Origin: Plasmopara viticola
Lineage: Eukaryota; Oomycota; Peronosporomycetes; Peronosporales; Peronosporaceae
Length of the DNA: 64,000 bases
Assembly: GCA_001695595.3 (NCBI GenBank)
Contig: MBPM02000012.1
Location: 620,001 to 684,000 of the forward strand
Direction: 5' to 3'
Part shown: in pieces, positions 29,837 through 43,594 of the stretch
How the letters are laid out: every line of letters begins with the position of its first letter
How positions within the stretch are numbered: the stretch's first letter is position 1
Made by a program: the position numbers and the translations under genes
The notes under the pieces: generated by a model
The model's database searches: none
The model's input: only the letters and a program-made list of their open reading frames with translations
Told to the model about the DNA's origin: nothing

Positions 29837-32800
29837 TCCTTCAACTATCGACTTAAAGCTCCTACACCAGCGCTTGAAAATTTGGTCATTGTTTCCAAAT
29901 GCTTAACGATATTATTGGTATAGACCTGCAAGCAAACGTACAATACTTCTGTTATTCAAATTTTACCGTCCCTTCAACTGATAGCTGCGCGCGTGATGTA
30001 GTTTTAACTACTATCTGTGTCATGCTCGTCATGTGACAATATTTGAGATTTATTAGCCATCCTCGTTAAACTCCGCTGAGGAGTAATTCTGTGAGAGTGT
30101 GGGCTCAATTTAGGCAAATCCAATATTGGTCTCTTTGGTTTTGAGAAGATTTGTTCATGTTAGTCCAAGCACTACCACGATCGCTTCTATCAGCAAACAC
30201 CACTCCCTAAGGGACAAAAAAGCTCGAAGTTTGCGCCATTTTTGGTCGACTTTCTTGCCCGTAGCGATTTGGCTGCTATAAAGTCACATAGATGAGTTTT
30301 TTGAGGCAGAATTAGTAAGTGCCAACATCGGTGATATGCTGAAAGAGCCAGGTATCATATAATATGCTTAAAGGCGAGGCGCGATAGCGATCAAGTAGCT
30401 TTTGACGCCGATATTCAGTAATATGTGCCAGTGGGAAGCATAAGTTGAACGGCTGCAGTGACGCGATATTAGCGGTCTAAGATATAGAGGCCGCAAGTGT
30501 AGAGGGGAACCGACAATTGCTCAGACTTGGGCTCATGGTTTTGAGCAATACATATTCTATTATATTTGAAAAAAGGAGCTTAAAAATTGCCCACCGGCGA
30601 GCCACCAGTTGGTGTAAGCAATTAAGATTCCATTGGTTTATGAAGATGATCGAGGCACATGCCCAATTCTTTAGGTGGACAAAGTTATTTGCTCAAAATT
30701 ATAGATGTAGAGACATAGGTGAACGAATTAGGAAATCTATTCATTGTGCAATTCGTAAATCTTGAAGGCTATTCCCTAGAGCACTGTAAGAGTACCCAGA
30801 ACGTGGGCTTGATGAACCTATCCAAGTTGATGTGAGGACGGCGGAGCAAGGCTCAGTCACAGACACACGATCAACCAATGAATAAATCTGATTGTGGACA
30901 CGAAAGATAAACTTTTCGCTCGAGCCGAGCGACTTGCTCGTGGAGCAGTGCTCAAGGCTCAAGAGCGATCTAAGTTTGAGATCGATGAGTCTTTACCTGA
31001 AGAGCTCTGTGCTTTGTGATCCGCAAGTGTTGTTTCGATGTCTCGCGTGCTCTGTACGACACAGCTGTGTCATGTGATACGAAAGACGCGTCATTGGACT
31101 GATGTTCAGGATAATTCCTCTCAACGGTGAGACTCAAAAAAAAATTTCGGCGGCGCAGTGCTAGCAACATGAAAATTCTAGCAATCCTATACAAGACTTT
31201 GGATAAGTCCACTATCGCTGACTTATTCGGTGCTTTGCATCCTTTTATGGCGATTCTTGCTGATGAACCTATTAACTAAGTAAGTTCAAGCCTTTTTAGC
31301 CGGGAAGTCGGTATGTGATATTATCATAGTCACCCTACTTATTCAGGCAGCTTAAACAGCCAAAGAGGATAGAAAATGTATTTTATTAATAGAGCTTATG
31401 GCATGGATGTGTTTCAGCTCAAATGTTTTCTGTAAGGGGATGGCACGTTCGTGAGAGTATCAAAATCGAAAGCCACGACAAATAAGCAGCTTATAAGGTT
31501 GTACATGTTATGCCACAACTAATTACATTGGAAGGATGCAAGCCAACAGATTTTGCAATGGAACATCAATTGATGTGCAAGTCAAAATGTATAAATCTGT
31601 CAATCAGGGGTATAATCTTAAAAATGAAGGCTTTAACACATGTAATGCAAACAAGCAAGCTTCTGTATCAGTGCCTAACTTACCGGCTGTATGCGGCACT
31701 CCCAACGGATATGCTCAGAGAGTTTGATCAAATCTGATTACTAACAATTGTAGTCCAGGCGACCAATACATTGTAATTTTGGCATTTGATATATGGAATT
31801 TGGTAGAAAGGAGGTCAAGTCATTAGATGCTGTCGGGTACACAATGCAGCTCCTAACGTTGAGAAAGAAAATGTAGATAAGTTTAGCTGCCGATCAGTTC
31901 CTCCACCGTTCACGCGAGAGCCAAGAGCCTATCAAAAAGATACTTATATTAGTCAATTTATTGCTCCTTTTCGCGAGAGGCGATCACATTGCGGATAGCT
32001 TCATCTGTGCAATGTTATAAAGTGGGCAAAAGGGCTATGCTTTCCTTTGCAAATAACTGAGTGCGCCAAGTGTGAAAAGAAATGGATGCAATAAGTATGC
32101 GGTAATCCTTATACTTTACTCAAGCATTTCTTTTTCGAGATATATGTCGAACTATAACGCTTAATGTGTATGTTTTGAGACGCTGTTCTACTATTACGCC
32201 ACTTTTTGTCTCTTTATTAGCAGCATTGTTTTGGCTGCATTGTTCATTGGCACAACTATTTCTTAATGCCTTAAAAATATGATGCATTTACTTTTTTTCG
32301 CAAAATTTCTTGCTGTCTAATAATCGAGAAATGCTGTGCGCAAAAGATGTCTTTCTAAAGAAGAAGAAAACACTTGCTAATTTTTTGCAACCTTATAAGT
32401 GGCTTTGTTGACGGTGAGACGACTTAATTCAAAATTTCAACTTCTTCTAGATGATACATTGTATTTACGTGAACTTCCAAGTTCTTTCAAAATGATTTAC
32501 GCCAAGAGTGACTATATTTAGGCTCAGCGTACTGCAAAAAGAAAAAGTTGCATTTCAATGCGTTCATACTCGACGTGGATAGTCAGTTAAATCAAAAGAC
32601 ATTTACTGTGCGGTGCTGCACAGCTATTTGTTGCACTGTTGATTAAATCGCCACAAGAAAGTAGAAAAAATATCCAACCATAAAAGGCTTTGTAGATGAA
32701 ATTTTGATTTTGATCAAATATGGTCACCAAACAAAAACTTGATTTAAACGCAAATGTTACCATTGTACAGCTGCATATCTCAATGCATGTTCAGATAGTG

Positions 32801-35225
32801 CTTCTAGCTACGCTACCAGCGCGTTGGATATATTTAAAGAATACAAATAGAGCGCACCAAACCATAAAAATGGAGCAACATCGGCCGTAAAAAGTGCTAC
32901 TTTTTATCAAATATGCACAAAATTACAGCGACGATAGCAAAAAAAGGTAGTACACGTCTTTTAAGAAGGCACATACGGACGTGGGTTCGCTCATTGATTT
33001 TATTAAGTACCTTTGTGACCTCTTATCAAGCAGATTATCAACACTGACACCTCTAATGGAAGAACCGCAGTTGACAATAGCTGACTTTATTGTGCATGGA
33101 TCTGATGGATAAAACTGCAATTCGTATTAATATAAGATTTTAAGAGATGTTGAATGTTTGGAATTACTTCGTGTTCGCATCAATACATTTGATACGCAAA
33201 TTGGACTATGCATGTTATTATTCAAAGCTTCTATTCTTATCTTGCCCCCGAACAGCTCAAATATCTACCAATTTAAATCTTTTAAGCATCCTGAACAAGA
33301 ACGGTGCTTAAGTAGGTGCTTGTTGTCAGAATTAATCTGCTTGCCTTCAATTCATTTGTATGCACTTGGCTTTTCGATTGTATATCATACTGCCGCAACG
33401 ACGCACTAGCAAGCCAAACTTACTCGCTAAACGAACGTGATGTCGTATCTACGCTCCGAACACACGATGGAGTATGAAAAATATTGAGGACGTAACAATA
33501 TTGTTTGGTCTACTTCAACAGGCACTTCAGACAAGTTTGGCAAAATATTCAAGCAGACACTTTTGATGCTGGCACGAAGGAGTATTACTCTTTAACATGT
33601 CATGGCACGGCAAGGTTTGCTAAGTGTATTGTATTGAGTGTCTTCGGTATCATTTCCGTATATAGTAGACTTTTCATGCTAATATTTCCATCGATAAAGA
33701 ACGGATGTGATGCTTTTTAAGACAAGACAAAAGTGCACGGAGATCAACAGCTGAATGGCTCGATAAATTTCCCGCTTTCAACTTCTGCCAGGCATAACAA
33801 GTTTTCATGAGCTTCATGTCCTTCAGAAAACAATGGTATAGTGGTATTTGGCCAATTTGACCGCACTGTGCATGGTGATGTCCCATAAGCCGCGCACGTT
33901 TTGGCTGTCAGGAATCTTCGTCTTCAAAGCTTCGGCAACAGATATGAAAGGAAGTGTCTTCACATTTCTTGTTAGCTGCAGTCGTCGGCTACCTCAATCT
34001 TTCGTCTCGAGTATGGGGTGCGACTATACCGCGACCACATCGTGCCACTGCAAAATTGGCTGTCAAAGTCTAGCAGATACGCTCGGTACGATCTGGATTC
34101 AAGCCACTACACTTAATTTTGCTCGACATCGTGGAGTAGGTGGTCACAATACTTAAGGTTCCGGGCGCGCGTAAACCTTGCAATATGATACAATTCGCAA
34201 CATGTCTCTAAAGCCAATGGCCTATTCATGTAAAGGAAGTACTCATGTACTATACAAGTTTGTTGTCTTACTGCGTCTTGAATTCAATGTATCGATTACT
34301 CGAATTATCATTCCACTAGTATTCTGCCAAACTTACCTCTACCAATACTTAAGGCCCTTGCGCGACCGCATGGGTCATACATAATGCACGTGATAATGAA
34401 GTGAATTCAGTTCACATTTTTATAGAACGATAAACATCGTTGGCCGCTTCAATATGGCGTCTTCCACAATCGCCAGTACAACTTTTGCCACCAGTGAATT
34501 CACCATTTAAAGCAAAATGATTAAGCAACGCAAAACGCACTCTCAATTTTTTTTATACAAAACTGCCATGCTGGAACCAGACGAACGTCGAATACGAAAA
34601 GTTTCCACTTGACTTCCTTAACTCTATAGCGACCTCCAGCGCTACAGCGGGGCAATTAGAGAAATACGACGAGAGCAGAATACCCAGCAAAAACGCTAAA
34701 GTAGAATTTTTTTCTCGCTTACGCCTTACATCTTCGTTTAATCAAATCACTGAGCTCACTATTAAGACATCGTCCTGCTTGCGAAGCGGCACCTTGCGCA
34801 TTTATGGCACGGGTGACACGCTCAAAGTTAGAGGGAATTCGCCATGTCGAATCGGCTGACCGACCACGGTTCCGTATATGCACGGGATCTCAAATTTTGG
34901 CCAACTATTTTAATTTGACACGGCGACTTTGTCTCAGGAACTACCAGGATACGATCTAGCAGCACCCATTAGCGTTGATCTGAGCGTTGACATATTAATC
35001 AGCAATTTTCTTTAGTGCCATCCTATGCCCTGAACCAGCCTGCACTATGTCAACATGCATTGGCACTAGCTGCGTCAATCACCAATGTTGATATACTTTT
35101 TTTTTTTACAAACAAGGCTGAGATTTGACGACGAAACACGGTTCAACGGCATTCCATCACAGACTGCAGTGAACATTCAGACTACAGGTGGCATAGTCGT
35201 GATTAAATTATTCGTCCGATCTTCC
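29837..35225. other. Gene-free, AT-rich stretch
   Basis: No intact gene. Small protein-like pieces survive. At about 30890-31010 (+) one frame reads KDKLFARAERLARGAVLKAQERSKF. At 31536-31727 (+) another reads NGTSIDVQVKMYKSVNQGYN. Neither could be assigned. The rest is short frames on both strands. Confidence 0.45.
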
Positions 35226-35400
35226 CTCGTGGCTGCAATGTCCACGTTTTATTCTCTTCGTGAGAGCGAAGCTCAGCAATTATTGCTTCACATTTGTCCA
35301 CTGCATTCACCCTTCGCCAAAAGCTCACAACATGACCTTCGTTTATGCGCGCAACCACGTTGCCAAGTGGATGTGCTGCCAGGTAGATGAATATAGAGAC
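35225..35400 (-). pseudogene. Possible Copia reverse transcriptase N-terminal fragment
   Basis: One minus-strand frame reads EAIIAELRSHEENKTWTLQPRGKIG. This resembles the conserved A-x-x-E-E-L/M-x-S-H-E-x-N-x-T-W start of Copia-type reverse transcriptase domains. The frame is lost soon after. It lies just downstream, on the same strand, of the MULE relic, so nesting is possible. The call rests on one motif. Confidence 0.35.
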
Positions 35401-35599
35401 GTTGACATTCTAAATTTTCAAAGCGCTGCTTTTAATGTTGATTCTCAGCTCACAAACCATCCCCAGAAATCTCTTTCATCAACTCTGATAACATTGGACC
35501 AAATTGAATGGTTTTAGAGGCACGCTGCTTTGCATTCTGCTGAACAATTACTACAATTTGGCTTTCGCAAACAAGACGAAAGCAGAATCCATCGAGCGT

Positions 35600-36490
35600 A
35601 GATCGCCTGCAAGACAAAATGTTCGTCAGAAAGGTACATGAGTACGTTCTTCTTGCTTCATTTGGCTTACCTGCTGGCACACAGAACCATGGTTTTTGAT
35701 GGCCTAAGCGCTTTCCAAGCTCGATGTCGTAAAATGGCCAAATTGCCGCTTTCTGTGGAGAAAAATGCTCACAGGGGTCACTTTATACATAAATCATGTT
35801 TGCCAAATGTAGCACTTTGAGAGCATAGGAAACTTATCACTCAATCTAGCAAGCTGAGTCTCATAAGACTCCAAAGTCGTTGATGCGACAAGTTGATTCC
35901 AAGCTTACTATGATTTTTACCATAATTTTTGCGCTGAGAATGTCTTCTTTTGTTTCGCAAGAACATCCTTACTGATATGCCAGTGACACAACAAGCAAGG
36001 TCAAATTAAAAATGTTTCTGCTGACGCATTTTTCATCGCTAACTCGCGATCCGTTACACATGTTGGTGCTGAATGCAAGCTGTGTTCCTGGATGACATCT
36101 CGGATGTGACTCAATGCCCACAAATAGTCGAGCAAGGTTTTACGCGCATGTAACTGTGAGGGTAAAAGGAAATCTACTGTTGTTAGCTGAAACACCTATG
36201 AGGAAATTGTCAGCACAATCCAGGTTGACTTTCTTTGAAGAAGCACCTATAACGTAAAGCGGAGGAAATCCATATGTATTCATTTTGTATGTGGCGTTGA
36301 TCAGTCAGACACAAGCGGCGCCGAGCTTTCTGCAAACTACTTTCGATGATGGAAAATAATCAGTAGCGGTCATGCAGGTTCCTGGCAGGATCAGCACGGC
36401 GCACATTGTAGTCGTTGCAGCAACGCTATTCGCGTGCCACATCCAATAAATGATTTGACTCGGTGTCACTCCAGCACGCCTCTCCACCAA
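35600..36490 (-). pseudogene. MULE transposase relic with several frameshifts
   Basis: Pieces in three frames follow the order of Mutator-like transposases common in oomycetes. RAGVTPSQI (near 36470) comes first. Next is WALSHIRDVI and then the catalytic VTDRELAMKNA (36001-36195). A WHISKDVLAKQKK-like zinc ligand region (about 35960) follows. After it come WNQLVASTTLESYETQL and then FGHFTTSSLESA (about 35710-35750), the usual FGHxTTSRVESAH box. Stop codons and shifts separate every piece, so the element is dead. Terminal inverted repeats were not found by eye. Confidence 0.6.
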
Positions 36491-36499
36491 ACTCGCTCT

Positions 36500-39037
36500 C
36501 GCTTTCAGCTGTCAGAGCGCGTCCTTCGGTTGCACAGCTGGGTGAGCAAATTGCTCGTGATTGAGCTCTTTAAAGAATTTGTATCACCCAGTCTCCATTT
36601 TTTAGCGCCAAATCTTGGCACTGAACAAGCAGCCAGTACTTTGGCTTGAGGTCACGCGCTGACGACGTGTTTTCCCAGCGTGTATGACTGGCCGATTGCA
36701 GTGAGAACGGGTAAGAATCTCAAAGCCTTTATGCCTCCATCTTTCGTATTGCCGGCCTTCTTCGTGCGATAAATAAAGGCAAGTAATCTATTTTCCTGCA
36801 TATGCGCATCGATGGTAGCTCTCGCTCGCTTCAAGAAGGCGTAGGCAAGGGTTGGAAGCGGAGCAAGAACGTTCATTATGATGTACGGTGATTATTTTGC
36901 GATACGAAGAACGTCAAAAACTTCGTGGTCAAAACATTGCATATTTGTAGCGAAGTAGAAACTATTGAAGAGGGGGATAGCTAATGAGCATCGTATTTTG
37001 GGCCAATTAAATCCAGTATCAGACCTACATATTATAAGTAAGAGGCCAATATTTAGCTCACGGAACTTCGAAGAATAACTAACGGCTTTATAGCAGAATA
37101 ATGAGCTTTTTGATGACTAGCACTTTTGATACTCACGACTCATCATTTAAATTTTAAACGTGGGAAGACTGGTGTAATAGTATTACTGTATCTTTGATTT
37201 TGAAGTGCCATGAACATCACAAATGTACTCAAGTCAAGTCATGAAGCTATTCGAATGAAATCTGAAGCAGTAAGCCTGCTTATCGACCCATAGATGCGAT
37301 AAAATAAAAATGATGAGTACAAATTGTCATAGACATCTGTAAGCTGTTGATGTACTCAAATAGAAAGAGGCAGTTGAAAGGGCCTAGCTTCTTTTAAGTT
37401 GAATAGTATGCTATACTCGTGACACCATTATTTGATGCTAAAGAGGCTTTATTATTACGCCGTGAGAAGTATTAATAATGCTCTATTAATGAGCGAGTAC
37501 CACTGTAGCTTGATTGTTGTGACTGCCTAGAGTCAGAGTGCCATTTGCTTAGTGAATTACCGCAGCATCCGTAGATGAATATTTTTTACAATCACTTTTG
37601 AGTGTTCAAAGCATGTTTGCAGTGAATATTTCATGTTTTGGCCAGTAAAAAAAGCCCAGGTAAAATGAAGCCATTGATGTGGGTCGGCAACAAGGTCAAC
37701 TTGTGCAACGCTGAGTGTATCATGCTATAGTTGAGATAAATTCGTAAGTCAGGTAGAAAAAAATTCGATCAAACTTGTATCAAAGCCATTTAAAACATTC
37801 GAAACCGCAATACGGATAGGTGACCAAGCACCACAGCGCTTTGCTAGACTAGCCAAGCGCGACTTGTGACGCAGACGGAAAGTAATTAGATATGGTCCAA
37901 CCCGGCTCGCACATTTTCCCAGCTCGCTCTACTTTCTGTCTTCTAAGCTTTGCAATTGTGCACTACATTATGCTATCTTTCTACGCAATGTTTCTTTGGC
38001 AATACAATTCAGTAACAATGCTTTTTGAAAGTTTATGCAAGTATGCAAAAGTATGAGATGCAATGGCTGTTGGCTTAAAGCTTATTTTATCTGACAGAGT
38101 ACATTTTCTCGTCATTCAATTGCCATAATCTGTTTGAACATTTTTATGACCCTGCAACATTTTGTAAAACATTAAGTATCTTCGGTCTATGTGGTCAACT
38201 TTTCACTTCACTACGTAATATAGTCCTGAAATCTTAGGTCTGTGTGTCGACATTTGGACTTGCCAATGATCACTTTGTAAACGTTCTTCTTAGACATTCG
38301 ATCCAATGGCCACGCATTCTTTTATCGCTGCCATTACATGTGCGGCTTTGGTCGTGGTAAAACTCATTTCCAGGATCCTTATCTCGAAGGTAGCTTCACC
38401 TTGCTCAACGTTTTTGTTCCTCCTTCTACAGATATTCTACAGGTTTTGCTTTAGTAGCCTTAGCAAGCTAAAGTAGAGATTGTTGTAGTAAGTATCACGA
38501 ACATAACGCATGTCACATACGACCACCACAATGCGCTTCTGTATTAAGCATTGAGACGAAGTATTGTTGGAAATCAACCTTGCACATTTTAAAACTAATG
38601 TGGCATGATGCTTTCTGCAAAGATCGAGCATATAGCTTGACTTTCAATGTAAAACGAGCATTATTAGATGGGTCGGCTATCCTAATACGCTAGCAAAGCA
38701 GGAGATTTGGTTTATGTTGACACAATACTCGCGTCTATTGTGAGGAGATTTATACGCAGAAGCCCTCATCGGAAAAGAAGTCGTCGTGCTGACTCTATAT
38801 GCTTAGGATCCATAAAAAAAGGCACAGTGTACATTCAGCCTGCACATCATATGCGACCGAGCGGCATGGAGGTTCTTCACGCGAATATATGAAGATCCCG
38901 GTAGCCTGGAGCTGCGTGAAATGTTCAAATTTCTTACCCAGTAGTTTTTTTTCCTCTGACGGAGTTCTTTTGCGAGTGGATCATATACATAGTGTTCTAT
39001 TCAATTTGAGTGCCCGCCAAAGTACATTATCCGACGA
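36500..39037. other. Gene-free stretch
   Basis: No gene was recognised. A minus-strand frame at 36652-36876 (reading ATIDAHMQENRLLAFIYR) lies upstream of the MULE relic on the same strand and may belong to it or to a neighbouring element; I could not assign it. The rest is AT-rich with short frames. Confidence 0.4.
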
Positions 39038-39282
39038 AGTGCAAATCGCGGCTTCTAAACATATCAACGACAAGTACATGCACCTGGCTGTTTAAACAGG
39101 ACAATAGGGTAACGATGCACCTAATTTTGACACATTGTTATCAGGACAACATTGCCTTAAGGCCTGGAAGATAGTGAAGCTTACAAGAAAATATTCTATC
39201 TAGAGAATGCATCAAAGATTTTAGCCTCGGCGGTGTGATCAGCACGAGACATAGTCAGGCTCTGTCTATCATACGTAAATTT
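39038..39282 (+). repeat. Dispersed repeat copy 1, possible Copia RNase H end
   Basis: This aligns by eye with 44170-44383. Shared stretches are GTGCAAATCGCGGCTTCT, CATATCAACGACAAG, GAGAATGCAT, GCCTCGGCGG and CAGCACGAGACATAGT. The frame into the repeat reads QIAASKHINDKYMH, recalling the KHIDVKYH motif of Copia RNase H. The stop and the following block would then be the 3' end of a polyprotein gene. It is degenerate. Confidence 0.5.
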
Positions 39283-42200
39283 ATTTTTATCTTCAACATT
39301 CTTTTAAGCGCTACATTGTCTATATTTACGACACTTTAGTCCATTGGAGCTAACCCCAGATTGGCAGGTCCACATTTGCCACTCAATTAGGTCCTACAGA
39401 AAACTGTGAGGGTACGCAACTAAAAAATGACTTCATTACCACTTCCATATATGCTGTCTGCACTTCAAAAAGTTTAGTACGAGGCGGGGTACGCTTGGGC
39501 TATCTTTAAAAGCAGTAACCTTAACTTATTTGCAGAGCGTTGCCCCAGTAATGGAAACCTTTGGCTCTTTTAGTTATTACTTATTTAGCTCACTTGCTCC
39601 GTGCTTGCAAGAAAGGAAGTGTGTGCATTGGCTAGAGGAAGATTGCTTTCGGCGGCTACCTCAAGTGTTTTTAATTCACAAAATACACCGATGAAGCCGT
39701 TTAATGAGTGAGTGCCCAGCTTTTCTTGTGAGAAGCCATGCGCATTTGGTCATTTAAACTAAAGACCATTTTAGTGGACATCCATACTTTCAAAAAAGAA
39801 TTTTGTCAATTTCCCTCTAAAGGTGAAAACTTTAATCTTTACCGTATTAATGCCATAAATTGTACTACCGCAAAAGCTTACTGTGTGAGTTCCAAAGATT
39901 AGACGTCGGACGTAGAGCTCAAACGCACATAAGCGTGTCAGCTGTTTGGACTTGGAAAAGGATACGGATACAGCCGCCTCCTCAGGCCCATATGAACCAG
40001 CAAGTCGTCCGAGCAATGCTGACTACTCATTCGAAAAAACGAAAATCTAGTTAAATCGATCGCAAAAACACTACGAGAGTTCCAATACTTAATTTACTCA
40101 CGCGAGCGTAGAATCGACCACAAGCGCTACCCGGTGTGAGGGTGTCACACAACACGAGGAAGTACACAATCTTTCAGTCAACCAGTGTTCACTATCTTCG
40201 GATTCAGGCACAATAGAATGCAATTTAATGGCAGCTTTACTAAGTACAATGTGGTATAATTTTGAATTCACCAATAGTTCTAAAATCGACTGAATAAATT
40301 AAAGATAAATTATCCATCTCAATAGCTTTAAAAGTTCCTCAGTATGCAAACCTACATTAAATGTCATATGGGTACCTGCCATGCGCCTTAAGATACCATT
40401 TTAGAGCTCTTTTAAGCAAATGGCCAGCCTTAACACAATATCCCTGGCTTTGTATAAAGTTGTCCGTCATAGTTTGAACTGCCCCATTTTGTGGGCCGAA
40501 ATGTTCATCAGCAGTGAAGGGAAAGAGGATAAAAGCGAAAGGGATTTTCCAATTAAAGTCTTAAGCCTGACACGCGAAAAAATTATGTTAGGAAGAAACC
40601 TCTGCCTCCACTCATTTCCTGATAAATGCCGGACATTTTGACCGACTCGATTTTGTATCCGCATTAAAAGCTCCTGCTTTCCAGCAGAGGAACGTTTACG
40701 ACTTACCAAAGCTTCGATAGGAACGATGCCAAGCTATTAAACCTCCGATCAATCCAAAAAATTCAATCTAGAAGGCAGAACCTAGGATGACGTCAATTCT
40801 TGCGTCCGGGCTAGTGATCAAACACTATTGAAGCAGAGGATGTTAACCTCTAAGTTTGATCGGAAGCCTCGATACATTTATAAGTAAAATTAATGGAACT
40901 TAGCATATAGTTGCCTTCTTTTGGCTTGTTAAGGCCGCAAAACAAATCCACAAGCCGTACTTGCATGCATACAAAGCTCTTTAAATATAAATCCAGTTAC
41001 CTCTTGAGACTTAACCTTGGAGCCAGTACGAGTCACCCATTTTTTTTCAACGGTTTTTTCGAGTCCTATTACTCTAGGCCTGAGCGAAATACTTTGTCTC
41101 CTCCTAAAAGCAAGCCGGACTCGATTTTCTGTTATCGCCTACGAAAGTATATGGGATAGGAGTAATTTTTCTAACAACTAGCCCGCATAGAAAATTTTTA
41201 TTCGTTAGCAGTGGCTCGTGGATCATATCTCATTTAAGGTACTACATTGCCTACCGAAACATTACGTCACAAAATAAGCAACGCTTACTACCGTGTTACG
41301 GATTAGCATCGCGGAAATTCGTATAAGTTGACATTTTCAACCTCGGTCTTCACTGAGACCATTAATTACAGTCATCGAATGCCGTGTTGCGTATCGACCA
41401 ATGTTCAAACTAAGCGATATGCTTTTACTGATCCTGATTGCTCTTGTTCTAAGCTAGTCGAATAATTAGCTGTGTTTATGAATCGTATCGAGTTAAATAC
41501 ACATTTGGTATTAGCTTAGTTTGGTACTATTTTGGATGCTACTATTTTAGATTTACCAATTAGATACATCGTTAAATTTAATTGTCTGGTAAGCTAATTG
41601 CGACAATGTGGTTAAGGATCCTAGAAATAAATCCAAAGAAGCACTGAGTGGGTTAGCAATAGAGGGCCTTGATGAACATAAGTAAGAGGCGTCATTTAAA
41701 AGCACAACGCTGCCGGAATGTCGCATATCAATATTATCATTGAGTAATATAATCCTTTTATTGGACCAAGAGTGCATGTTTAGCACCGCTTGATTCATCC
41801 CTGTCATACAGAGCTTGTTAAAGATTAAAACAAATAGCTCGATATAAAATCGGTGCGATAATGCAACTATCTTCAAAACAAAAGGCACGAACACTATATA
41901 TGATGATTTTTTGCTTAAAGTGCTAAGCATTTTTGCTACTAGTTCCGCTCGACGTGACGTCATCGTCATCATTGCACTGTATTTCAGCCTCTCGATATGC
42001 ATTTCAGCTGACGCAGCTGTTTAGACCAAGGCTGCATAGTCTCGTGTGTACTTGTCTAAAAACCTCCTTTGCAAGGACCGTTATGATAGACGCAAAAAGT
42101 ATATTGTTGGTCATCAATAGACGTCAACGGAAAAACAAAATAGAAGTATAAGAGAAATCAAGTTGCTTAACACTACGTCGCTAGAAAATTAACATCCCAG

Positions 42201-43594
42201 TTCAGTGTTGAAAGAAGTAAATCGAGACCAGTAGATGAATAGGATAGTAATTTGAACTGTTTTATACAGCAACGTCACACAAAACGTGTTGTACTTCAAA
42301 ATAAGCAGCCACTATACAAATTCTGAAGACCAATGCGTTGCATCTTACAAGACATTAGAATGATGAACACTATGTCTTCATCCTTCGATTGTTTATATGA
42401 TTTGCTGTTAGCTTCACCCAACGCGACGCTATCGTCGCCAAAGCGATACATTTCACTTTTTTCCTTTACTCTTTCTTTATCTTTTGAAGCTGTCTGAATA
42501 ATGAGGTAACCTGTTTTACCCCAAAATTAGCAGCGTCAAGGCTAAGTATGCTCGTGCTATACCTTATTTGGTAAATTACTCGTCGTGAACGGGTCCGGAT
42601 CGGTCGATAAAAGACACCATTCAATAGGCTTGTGAGATGTAACAAGTTGCTGGCACTCCAACCTACATATCAGCTACAGTAGTGTTCTTAAAAGATGCAT
42701 GTGCGATGCTTCGCACCAATTTTGGACCCTTCATGTTTTGGCATGTATTTGGTCGTGTAAAAATGTTCCGTAGCTAAGAGAAACAATTTAAGGGTGTTTG
42801 GTTTCCACACTCTTGATACATCTTTTTCATATTATTTTTCGTCGAGATAGAAGAGATGTTGATTTTAAAGCAGGATGTATTGATGCCGTACCTCAAGGTG
42901 TTGTACTTTTATCATTCTTGTAAGCAGATTTAATCAGACTAGAGCAATCAATACTGTAGCCAGTCCTTACAAATGGTTTAGAACTGCGTTGTGTACCTAT
43001 TTCGACAACTATGATAGGGTAGACAGCCCAAGGAATTACTAGAAAAAGGAAAAAAAGTCACTATCGAAAACGGCTACAATGGGCGACAGTATATCGGCAG
43101 GCGGTCGAGACCAAATAATTCTATAGTTTTTCATTCAAACGTAGACTTTACGTACAAGATGTGTCAACATGGCTGTCCTTGGATTCTCCGATTGCAGGCT
43201 TTTCACATGTTGCCGCTTTTCAATTTTAGAAATATGTGAACAGTGCTATTTTCGCCCCATCGTAGTTTACATGCCCCACAAATAATTGGTAGAAACGACG
43301 CACTGAACGCAAAATTCAGGCAAAAAGGGGTCCCGATTCCTTGTGCCAATTTTTAATGCCTTGAAAAAAACCTACGAGGCTTTGATGGAATAGTACAATA
43401 ATTTTTATAAACGAGTGCACGATTTTTGACATGAAATAGCAGCCTTTGACATATTAGATTGATTGTTTGTACAACCGATTTTCGAAGTAGCGGCGTTCTC
43501 CGACACTAGCAGGTTTCGCAACCATCTACAATCCATTGAGCACGTTTGATATAAGGCAAAAAGCGACACCACTGGACGATGTCAGCTTAAGATG
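39283..43594. other. Gene-free, AT-rich stretch
   Basis: No gene with known motifs. The longest open frame is 41553-42002 on the minus strand, listed separately. Other frames are short and overlap on both strands. Confidence 0.4.
41553..42002 (-). CDS. Uncharacterised 149-codon open frame
   Basis: The frame has a true ATG at 42000-42002 and runs 149 codons in AT-rich DNA, where stops are frequent. A central segment (SSYIVFVPFVLKIVALSHRFYIELFVLIF) is strongly hydrophobic and could span a membrane once or twice. No signal peptide, RXLR, or known domain was seen, and no promoter signal was recognised. It may be a chance frame or a lineage-specific protein. Confidence 0.18.
   Translation of the reverse strand: MHIERLKYSAMMTMTSRRAELVAKMLSTLSKKSSYIVFVPFVLKIVALSHRFYIELFVLIFNKLCMTGMNQAVLNMHSWSNKRIILLNDNIDMRHSGSVVLLNDASYLCSSRPSIANPLSASLDLFLGSLTTLSQLAYQTIKFNDVSNW

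Noticed and set aside
33848..34156. 102-codon plus-strand frame
   Set aside because: No motif on either strand, and a competing minus-strand frame (33674-33886) overlaps it.
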